DNA of 64,000 nucleotides, from NCBI GenBank assembly GCA_024195585.1, contig SWBL01000244.1:1-64000 (forward strand), given 5' to 3'. The notes below the pieces were generated by a model. The model was not told the DNA's origin. It worked only from the letters and a program-made list of their open reading frames with translations, and did not search any database. Shown piece by piece: positions 55,994 to 64,000 of the stretch. How positions within the stretch are numbered: position 1 is the first letter of the stretch; every line of letters starts with the position of its first letter. The position numbers were made by a program, and so were the translations under genes. The DNA comes from Aureobasidium sp. EXF-3400 (Eukaryota; Ascomycota; Dothideomycetes; Dothideales; Saccotheciaceae).

Positions 55994-57887
55994 TCAACGG
56001 CGCTTAGAGAAGACCAGAGGACATCCATCCTATATGAACATTAGCCTAGGCCGATGCCTATGAGATGGAATACGACTTACCATGGGGAACAGAGTTGCGA
56101 AAACCTTGATCTCCTCAGACAACTCGGTCTCATAGTGCTTCCAGTCGAGTTCCATAGCAGCCTTGCCAATCATGCCGGCCATGGATAGTGGCACGTACCT
56201 TCTCGCAAGACAATCATGTGGACCGGCTCCAAAAACGAGCCAATTCTTGGTCTTGGACTCGGCGTCGCCAGTGATCCATCTTTCAGGGTCAAAGACGTCT
56301 GGTTCAGGATAGACCTGCGGATCGTGCAAGGCTGGGTAGCAGGACGGGACGATCATGGAGCCTTTCGGTACAGTATAATTCGGCGTAACCGGGAAGTCTT
56401 TGGTGGCAAGGTAAGGGACGAAGATGACAGGCGGTCTGTGGCGAAGAAGCTCTTTGACGACAGCGTTGGTGTAGGTCAGCGACTCCAGCATGGGCTGATC
56501 GAAGGGCTTGTTCTTGTCTCCACCGCGAGCGTCGAGGTTCTCCTGTCTGAGGCGATCGAGTACGTCGGGGCGCTGTGCAAGGATTTGGAACAGCCAGGTC
56601 GTGGCGCTGCTGGATGCATCCTGCGAAGCAAAGAGGAAAGTGAAAAGGGTCTCACCGATCTCGTCGTTGGTGAACTCGCGGATCAGGTTGGTTGGCTTCT
56701 CGACGTCTGTCTCTCCTGCTGCAATCCTCTCGCGATAACGGTTGGACTGCATCATGTGGAGCACCCAATGGTCAACAGTGCATGTCGGAGCAGCACCACT
56801 CGCCATGTTTGCTTTGCACGCGGCAGCACACTTTGCGAATTCGACATGAACGGCGTCAGCGACACGCTTACCTCGCCACACTTTGGTTCCAGGGATGTAC
56901 ATTGAGAATGGTACATTGACCAGCTCAAGAGCAGCAGTGGCAAGGTAGTAGTCGTCAGCGATCTTCTTGACAGCGTCCTGAGAGATGTAATCGCCGAAGA
57001 AGGTGCGACATGAGAGAGCACAGTTGATCTCGCGGAACATGGTCATGAAAGCCATGGGCTTGTTCTGGTTTGCCTCGCTGGTGGCCACGAATTTGTCAAA
57101 GTAATCGACCAGCACCTTTTCCTGGACGGGAAGATATGTGGCCATAGCCTTGTTGGTAAACAAAGGAGCCAATCCTCGGCGGTATTCTGCATGGTCTCGA
57201 CCCTGGAGGAAGACCCAAGCTTTATGTCCGATGATGTCCTTTGCAATCGGGACTATGCATGGTTCTGCGTATGCAGGTGATTTGAAGACTTTGTGCGCCA
57301 GGTCGCGGTCCGAAGCGAGAACAACGAATCTGTGGGAGGGATTTGTTAGTCAAGAAGGCAGACTTGTGCTTTGGGACATCTCTTGAGAGCCCTTTTTATC
57401 CCTGACTTTTTTCTTGCTTCTTGGGTCAGGGACAATACCAGGATTGCTTTGTGCATTTTCACAAGTGGTCTTGGTTGGAGTGTGCAGGTTGGGAGAAGTA
57501 GAAAGACATACTTGTGGAAGACCGACACACAGCTCAAAGGACCACTTGCCCATTGTGCAAGATACGCGTCGAACTTTGGATCGAGAGCCTGGAGGAATGG
57601 ACCCATGAGAGGAATCTTGAAGGCAGGTCCGGCGATGGATCCTTTGCGCTTGATGTACATGACTGCAAACCTCATATCAGCTGTGTTGATGGTACAAGGG
57701 CAGACAGGCAATGCTGCTTACCTTGGTCGTAGACTATGACTCCAAGGAAGAAAGTCAGAAGGTACTGCCACACAGACCATCCGCTAAGGACAGCAGGCAG
57801 AATGCTCTGTGGCAGAGCAGGTTGGAGAGTCGAGCCATTGACCATGCCAGTATTCCAGCTGGACATGGTTGCAGAGCTGTTGTCCAT
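55994..57887 (-). CDS. ERG5: C-22 sterol desaturase, cytochrome P450 CYP61
   Basis: Erg5 introduces the C22-C23 double bond in ergosterol synthesis at the ER. Exons 57887-57722, 57662-57512, 57329-56081 and 56029-55994 (introns 59, 182 and 51 nt) encode 533 aa. An N-terminal anchor (VWQYLLTFFLGVIVYDQ) is followed by YIKRKGSIAGPAFKIPLMGPFLQALDPKFDAYLAQWASGPLSCVSVFHK, the CYP61 signature. Further marks are the I-helix FASQDASSSATTW, ELLRHRPP (ExxR), heme loop FGAGPHDCLARRY, and WKHYETELSEEIKVFATLFPM|DGCPLVF. The second intron is unusually long for this window, and the last exon is only 36 nt. It is divergent from the Zn2Cys6 gene. Confidence 0.95.
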
Positions 57888-58495
57888 CGATGCAGCTATC
57901 TCAGATGCTGGAATCAAAATGGAGATGTTTGGTTTGGCAGATGCGTAAGGACGAGAGCAGAAAGCAGGCCCGGCGCATGTCCCTCATTTGAACAAGTTCA
58001 AGACCAGGTACGCGTGCGTGCATCGCGCTTTCTCATCCCCATCAGTCTCGCCCTAGCCGAGCATCCGGCTCAATCATCCCGTTACAGTCCCCGTAATGGC
58101 TCTTTCCACAAGGAATGAAATGGACTGATTCTGGTCCGAAATAACATGAACTCATTATTTCTCTACAAGATGCATCAATCCTTCCAGGATGATGTTGCGA
58201 AATTCCCCAATCAGGACTAGACTCCGAGTCGGAGTCTAGTCCTCTTTTGATCTAGTGCCGAGGGTTTCGTCCTTACGAGCCCATCGCTGCCCGTATCTCC
58301 ACTTGATTCGCTTGCACCATGCCCTTGGGACGCTTGTGTGTGCACTTCCTCTTCTTTAGTCGTCTTGGAAATGTCGACCCCCTTGTTACACCGTGCAAAC
58401 GAGTTGCTGCGCTTGACGTGTCCTAAACCACCCGACGTTGAACAAAGACACGAGACTTGTGCAAGCCAAATCACTTGTAATTTATCTCCCACATA
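57888..58495. promoter_or_regulatory. Divergent promoter, ERG5 / Zn2Cys6 regulator
   Basis: About 610 bp between two divergent starts. It contains the 31-bp palindrome listed next. I did not pick out a clear sterol-response element. Confidence 0.55.
58213..58243. repeat. Perfect 31-bp palindrome with CCG-N3-CGG centre
   Basis: Two 15-bp arms (AGGACTAGACTCCGA and its exact complement) flank one G. The core is CCGAGTCGG, an inverted CCG-N3-CGG pair of the kind bound by dimeric Zn2Cys6 factors. It lies 253 bp upstream of the Zn2Cys6 start codon and about 325 bp upstream of ERG5 on the other side. Confidence 0.9.
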
Positions 58496-60088
58496 ATGCG
58501 AAGGACGCTCCGTCGCTCGTGTGCAGCCTGTGCCAGATCCAAGTACAGCTGCGATCGCCGCACTCCGACCTGCTCACGCTGTATCAAACGCCGCATACAA
58601 TGTGAATATGCAAATGAGCCTCTGACTGCTCCGCCGACGACCTTGAGGTCAGACGCTGCGCCATCGTCAATCGTACTTCTTCTTCCAGACACAAGCAGGT
58701 TCAGTTCTCTGGACCCCTTCGACTCGTATCCACAGACAAGGCTCGATCGTCAACATGTTCAACGCCTCATACACAGCTGTATGTCTACTGTTCTCTGATC
58801 AAAGATATCGTTGGACTACAGCTGACCGAGTTAGTCCTAGCCAAGATCGCTTTTCAATACTATCCTCTGGACCTGAAAGAGTGCTCAAATCCTTTCATTG
58901 TATCGTGGTGGCCGTTGGCTCTAAGTGACCCGGCGCTTTTCCACGTCTCGCTCCAAACGGCATGCCTGGATGAGGAACTCCTAGCACAGAGAGGTTTCCA
59001 AACATCGGAACTTCTCATGGCCGACTCGGTGGCTTTACTGCGACGCAAGGTTCAAGACCAAGACCTGGCAATCCAAGACAGCACTATGAATTCTGTCATT
59101 ACTCTAGCAGCCATAGAAGTACGTATCAGAATGAACTCAGCTGCGCCCAGACCCAATCTCTTCCCATTACTAAGTCAGTGTCAACAGTTCGGTAAAGGAA
59201 ATATTGAAGTTAGTCAGATGCATATACAAGGGATTAGAAGAATGGTACACACTAGAGGTGGCATCAAAGAAGTAAGACGGACAAGTCCTCTCACTGCCCG
59301 CATGGTTAGCTGGTGAGTCAATACATACTTCTTGCTGGTACGCTACTAACGAACCATGGAGGGTCTCAATGATTCTCACAGGCTCCCCTCAATTTGAGAC
59401 CCAAGACGATCTTGGTGTTGGAGACGGCATATCTCCTATCCCCGAATGGCACCTGGCCCAACCTCTCTCCGGGCCTGGTGATATTGTAGACTTTACCCTG
59501 GATGATCCGGTCGCAAACATGTTTCACCGTCTTCGCAATCTGTCACATACAGCACAGCAACCACCTCTCTCAACCACAAAACTTCATGATCTCGCATGCT
59601 TTGTGGTGCATCGGCTCCTGTCAACGAACTCGGATTTGTCACGCTCCACGTCATCATCGACCACAGAAGTTATGCGCTATGCTCTCATCCTTTATATGCT
59701 CATCATCCACGGAACGACATACTTTCCGCATACTTTCGTGCTCAACCAAGCCCTTGAAAAGTTTGTAGAACATTACGAAAGAAGCGATCTGTTATCCCAT
59801 ACACAGTATACATTGCGAGTATGGCTTATTACGATTGGCATGGTTGCTTCGATCGGCACGAGTCATTATTCTTGGCTTGCAGGGAAAGCAAGAAATATCA
59901 CTGTTTCAATGCAGATGCATACGTGGGACGAAGTCTTCAAACATGTCAAGAGTATTCTATGGTTTGACATGGCACCTGGTGAGTCTGGTCTCCGACCACA
60001 CTGGGACGCTATATTCAACATCTTGAACTCATCAGCTTTACCTGAGCACCAAGCCAACTACATGCTAAACAGCACGACCATGAAATAA
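58496..60088 (+). CDS. Zn2Cys6 transcription factor with fungal-specific domain
   Basis: Exons 58496-58778, 58835-59118, 59188-59312 and 59362-60088 encode 472 aa, phases consistent. The binuclear zinc cluster is at the N-terminus: C9-x2-C12-x6-C19-x6-C26-x2-C29-x6-C36, with basic residues (RRTLRRSC, KRRIQC). The rest is the fungal TF domain of the PF11951 type: FLAKIAFQYYPLDLKECSNPFIVSWWPLALSDPALFHVSLQTAC, then IQGIRRMVHTRGGI and LTGSPQFE. It is probably a pathway-specific activator. The second intron (69 nt) lacks an in-frame stop, so an unspliced reading would also stay open; splicing gives the conserved join. It is tail-to-tail with a P450 only 27 bp away. Confidence 0.9.
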
Positions 60089-60115
60089 GGATCGTTCCTA
60101 AGCACATCTGTCTTT

Positions 60116-61772
60116 CTAGCCTGAGGCAAGAGGCACCCGACATGTACTGGGCGACATGTGCAATTTCCAGTCCCCAGCCCATTTCTCCCTTACACTGACG
60201 TGTACCTGGACATCTGTCTTTGGGTTGAGGACCGTGACTGGATCATTGAAATCGAGAGCTGGGCTCTTTTCCCAGGTACCTCTGACAGGTCGGAGATCCA
60301 CCCGCATCACGAAGAGTGCAACCAAGATCAGGATCTCGGTGGCTGCAAATTGTCGTGCTGGACACAGATGCGGCGGTGCGCCCCATGCAAGAAAGTCCCG
60401 ACCTCTTTGCTTGAATCCGCTGGCGTGCGCACCCTGGTTGACAAATCTGTAGGGGTCAAAATCTGTCGCTGAAGGACCCCATAACTCAGTGTTAGAATGA
60501 ATTGAACTTCCAGGCATCTGAAGATAGTTCCCTCTCCTGAGTAGATACTTGCCATCCAGCAGCGTATCGCTCATGACTTTACGGATAGCAGCATGGATGT
60601 GGCGGATTCTTTGAGTTTCTTGGAACACGGAGAGTAGAAGCGAACAATCTGTCTTCAAAGCAGCAATATTGAGCGCGAAGCCTTCTTTCTGCTCAATGAT
60701 CGCACAAGCCTTCAACTCTTCTCGGACTTCAGCCAGAAGGTCTTTCCTGGAATACAGTTCCCAGATGGTCCAATAGAAAGTTGGGACCGTATTGCTCAAC
60801 ATCCCTATCGGTAGTGTTGCTTGCTGCTTGATGCAGTCCGTTTCGGATATACCAGCTTCTAACAAGACACGCCAGCGTTCTGTGAAAAGTAGAGATGCGT
60901 CCGAAGGAATGTCACTGCAGTATTCGGCATGTGCGTCGAAGACTTTTTGTCGTGCTGCGTAGCCCCTTCCGAAGATATCAAAATTCAAGCCTGAGATATG
61001 TGCAGAAAGATGACTATGCCAAGTCCTGTGTGCTCTATCGTCAACAGATGTCACCCAATTGGAATAAAAAGGCTAGTATAAATACCAGAATGCTTGCTCG
61101 ACTTCTGGATTCAGGAATGGATGCTCGTTTCCGTACACACCACAGCTTGACGCTTGAGTGACAACATGGCGGGCCCAGTCTAATAGCATGATTTGGCTCC
61201 CGTCTGTCTTACTACCTGAGGAGCTGACCAGAATATCAATATCCAAGAGTGCTCTTTCGGCCATCCTCTTATTTTGTTCATCAAGAGCTGGTCCCGTAGC
61301 GAGACTCATCCTCATAGCATGACTGAAATCTTCAACCAAGGGTCCGCCGAAGGCTTCGTTGGTCTCATCACTCGCATCGCCCCATCGACGTGCGACATGC
61401 TGAATCATAGGCCTGAAAGACAGGGTCTTGGACTGTCTCTGTATTGCGGGCAAGAGTCTGGTCGAAACGCTCGTGTAGAGCTTGAAATTGAGAATACCTA
61501 GAGTGAATATCTCCGAGTTGGAGGCAACCCTGTCTTGATGATTAGAAACCGCTGCAAGCAAGAGAGCATTCGAAATGGGACTCGTCGTACCTCAATCGAC
61601 TATGATACGATGGTCCATTACGGATTATCCCAAGGACGTGACCGATGAGTGGTATGTTAGATCTCAATCGAGGCGGTTCTTGTGCCTTGTCTGTCAGACC
61701 AAGCAGATACTCTGCTGCATAGGCCAACAAGGCCAGTCCAAGTAAGCAACAACAAAGCTCGGAAATCATCAT
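60116..61772 (-). CDS. Cytochrome P450, CYP7/CYP8-like class
   Basis: Exons 61772-61591, 61529-61086 and 61025-60116 (introns 61 and 60 nt, phase 2) encode 511 aa. An N-terminal anchor (LCCCLLGLALLAYAAEYLL) precedes RSNIPLIGHVLGII. The I-helix region LSNTVPTFYW has Asn-Thr-x-Pro in place of the usual AGxxT, as in CYP7/CYP8-like P450s. ETQR (345-348) is the ExxR, FDPYRF (399-403 region) the PERF equivalent, and FLAWGAPPHLC (420-430) the heme loop with ligand C430. The second intron is 60 nt and contains an in-frame TAG, so an unspliced reading looks like a nonsense mutation; GTATTT...CACAG splices in phase to AFW|TWHSHLS. The substrate may be sterol- or terpenoid-like, by family only. Confidence 0.88.
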
Positions 61773-63405
61773 CAAACATTCAGAAAGAGTAACACGGTCG
61801 AGAGCAGTATTAGATGCACAGATATAAACATTGCGTCTCACCAGACTCTGGACCTTGGCTTAACACGAGCACATATAACAAGGTGCCAGCAATATACAAA
61901 CATGGCCAGCCACAATCCTTGATGGTTCGGCGCGTGCACAGCCAATCTGCAGGCGCTTTGGTTCCCCAAATTGGAAAGTGGGGTGGGTTTGGGGAGACCT
62001 GGTCCATGCTTGGGACCTTCCATCTTGCGTGCCCTTCTTCAACACCATCGAATCCCAACGTATGCAATCCTTCGAGCAATATAAAGAATCCTTCGTGGTC
62101 CTAGGCTTATTATATTACGAGGCTCTCGACTCCTCCCAACTTTGCATCTTGGTGGAGACGCTCCTTCGTGCCCAACGACCGATTGACTGAATCAATTCAA
62201 GATATGGGCAGAGCAGACTGACTGTCCAGATCAATACGACAAAAGAGCAAGGCCAATCATCATTGAGACGAGCAACTTTCACCGGTATAAGTGGACTCGC
62301 ATAAAAACCTCATCGTGAACGCCGCGCGGACTTTCAACCCTTTTCCGCGTCAAGACGAGGCTGTCAAGGCATGCGTTGGGTAACTTAGCGTAAGGGTTTG
62401 TGACTGCTCATTCAACCCCGAGTCACTTCTAAAATCTTGGATATACCGACGCATGAGGGTGCCGCTACCCAATGGGCTTTGAGAGCCTTCCCCAAGTATG
62501 CTGACTCAAACGAGCTTCCTTTTGATAGCAGTTTGTGCAGGCTTCTATAGGAAAATGGTGGCTCACGCATGCCGTGTGATTATGCGATACGAAAGTCGAC
62601 ACAACATGCTACTGCGTCTACATCCCCGACGTCCCCGACGTCCCCGGTAGGAGATAGCTCGCCTCAGGCTTCAGGAGGTCAAGCCGCTATACAAATCAAT
62701 TGCAGTAGCGAAGCGAGACCTGCTTGACCACGGAGTTGATTGAGAAGCCCGAGAGGCTCTTACTCTTCCAGATGAGCACTCTAATCCAAGTTTCGGTCTT
62801 CTTGATAAAACCCTGGTAGGTGCATTAGTTGACACGGGGCAGGCAGATCATCAGGAAACAAATCCGATGAATATCTGCATGGGCACTACCAGTCTCTCCC
62901 GTGTGCTAGAGACTGCCACGCGATAGCTATGGAATGCACAGTACTTTCTGGAAGGAAATGGTGTCCAAGGAGAACACTCGTTTGAGGAGATCTCCACGTT
63001 TACCATTCTGATAGACTGTGCACCTTAATAGCTGCGCCGTGAGAGAAACAGCCTGTCGTGACATCGTGAGTGGAACGCACCATTGTCTCCCTGTAGTGGG
63101 TGCAGCATAAGTCTCCAACTTTGACCCACCTGGAGGATTTGATAGCGTGGAGCTTGGTTGGTCCCATGCATGCTCGCTATCCCTGCGCAGTGCCTGGTCT
63201 ATCACAGTTCCAGAAAGCCAGAACTTGACAACCTTAGCTTCATGTGATGACAACTGCCGGCTCACTTCATGCTCGCTTGGCGATGGTGTGCTGTCTTTTG
63301 GTATAATCCTTCACGTGTCAAGGAGATACTGATATATAAAATGAGCGTCAAGAGCTCTTTCGAACAAAGTAGCTCACACAAATTGATTCTGTTTACTATC
63401 CAACC
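61773..63405. other. Divergent gene-poor interval between two P450s
   Basis: About 1.6 kb shared by the promoters of two divergent P450 genes. No supported gene. Near 62622-62647 the 9-mer TCCCCGACG occurs twice, followed by TCCCCG. A CATAAAAA box lies near 62300. Confidence 0.5.
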
Positions 63406-64000
63406 ATGGCAGCCTCAACCTACAACGCTACAGAAGCCCTTGAGGGTATCACTGGGTCTCACCTTCCTGCCCCTTCTATACCATTCTCATATTTCTTTCT
63501 CTCCTCTTCTACTTCTGCTCTCACTGTTGTTGCTAGTGCCATTACCCTATACTGGTATCTGGTAACTCTCGGCAGAAAGAGTCGACCCTACATTTACGGA
63601 AACTATGAGTTTGACGCACCTACTGTTGGCTCCACCAACATGATACTGGGCAGATGGCAGTTCTTTAGAAATGGTCCGGCACTTATCCGTGAAGGATACG
63701 AGAAGTACAAAGACAACTTCTTCAAAGTCTCAGGCAATGATCTCCTCATCGTACCCAACAAATACTTGGCCGAGCTTGCAAGCTTGCCTCCAGAGAAACT
63801 CAGTCTCAACACTGCGATTGTTGATGCTTTTCAGCGTCTTCATTCGATTACCGCTGTGATCACTGATCACAGTCTGCAAACACGCATGATCGTGTCTCGC
63901 CTCACACCAAAACTCGGAGTGCATGTTCCCTTCGTTCAAGAACAGTTCCGCAAGTACCTGCCAACCGAACTGCCAGCGACAGAGACCCAATGGACAAGCA
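63406..64000 (+). CDS. Cytochrome P450, N-terminal part (runs off window)
   Basis: An open frame begins with ATG at 63406 and stays open to the end (198 codons), so it is partial by truncation of the window. It begins MAASTYNATEALEG, has one membrane anchor (STSALTVVASAITLYWYLVT) and continues with FRNGPALIREGYEKYKDNFFKVSGNDLLIVPNKYLAELASLPPEKLSLNTAIVDAFQ-type sequence and TDHSLQTRMIVSRLTPKLG. That is the N-terminal pattern of fungal P450s related to ent-kaurene oxidase and other terpenoid or meroterpenoid oxidases. The heme loop is outside the window. It is divergent from the other P450. Confidence 0.85.
   Translation, partial: MAASTYNATEALEGITGSHLPAPSIPFSYFFLSSSTSALTVVASAITLYWYLVTLGRKSRPYIYGNYEFDAPTVGSTNMILGRWQFFRNGPALIREGYEKYKDNFFKVSGNDLLIVPNKYLAELASLPPEKLSLNTAIVDAFQRLHSITAVITDHSLQTRMIVSRLTPKLGVHVPFVQEQFRKYLPTELPATETQWTS

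Noticed and set aside
61066..61072. Nonsense mutation in the P450 at 60116-61772
   Set aside because: The TAG lies inside a phase-consistent 60-nt intron with a good acceptor.
62622..62647. Short tandem repeat TCCCCGACG
   Set aside because: Only about 2.7 copies of a 9-mer; too short to treat as a functional repeat.
1..64000. CRISPR arrays, rRNA genes, intact transposons
   Set aside because: No regularly spaced repeats, rRNA signatures, terminal inverted repeats with a transposase, or reverse transcriptase motifs were seen; the window is nuclear fungal DNA.

Overview
The window is nuclear DNA of a filamentous ascomycete, most likely a Dothideomycete (inference from protein flavour; genus not determined). 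Genes are dense, on both strands, and are interrupted by short 47-80 nt GT...AG introns, often with CTGAC/CTAAC-like branch sites. I rebuilt the exons by reading frame, splice phase and family alignment, so many coding regions below join several open frames.

Layout. 1-17 kb is mostly housekeeping: 3' end of class II fructose-bisphosphate aldolase, a tiny Stc1-domain protein, a MOT2-type transporter, a membrane-anchored methyltransferase, exosome subunit Rrp42, a coiled-coil protein, prefoldin 1, alkaline ceramidase, a mitochondrial-looking protein and gamma-tubulin complex component 4. 17-31 kb holds a Dal5-type anion transporter, a small acidic protein, an SH3 membrane protein, a CorA-like protein and a large family-2 glycosyltransferase. 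31-44 kb holds a membrane GH16 glucanase, an intron-bearing tRNA, a small HTH-like protein, L-galactonate dehydratase (pectin sugar catabolism), a secretory-pathway membrane protein and a GH71 alpha-1,3-glucanase. Long gene-poor gaps lie at 19.0-21.7, 31.1-34.0, 35.5-37.1 and 44.0-45.9 kb.

45.9-55.6 kb is the most unusual part. After an R3H-associated protein comes a four-exon NLR-type immune-receptor-like gene: a purine-nucleoside-phosphorylase-like N-terminal domain, NB-ARC ATPase and TPRs, with a probable one-base frameshift at its 3' end. Beside it is a small mosaic of duplicated pieces: three copies of an unrecognised small gene (one intact and ending in a CaaX prenylation box, one whose box cysteine is tyrosine, one short spliced form), a piece of a sugar transporter, and an inverted copy of the NLR 3' tail.

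55.9-64 kb holds C-22 sterol desaturase (ERG5/CYP61), a Zn2Cys6 regulator and two further P450s, the second running off the end. The regulator plus two P450s may be the edge of a metabolite cluster; a perfect 31-bp palindrome containing CCG-N3-CGG lies upstream of the regulator.
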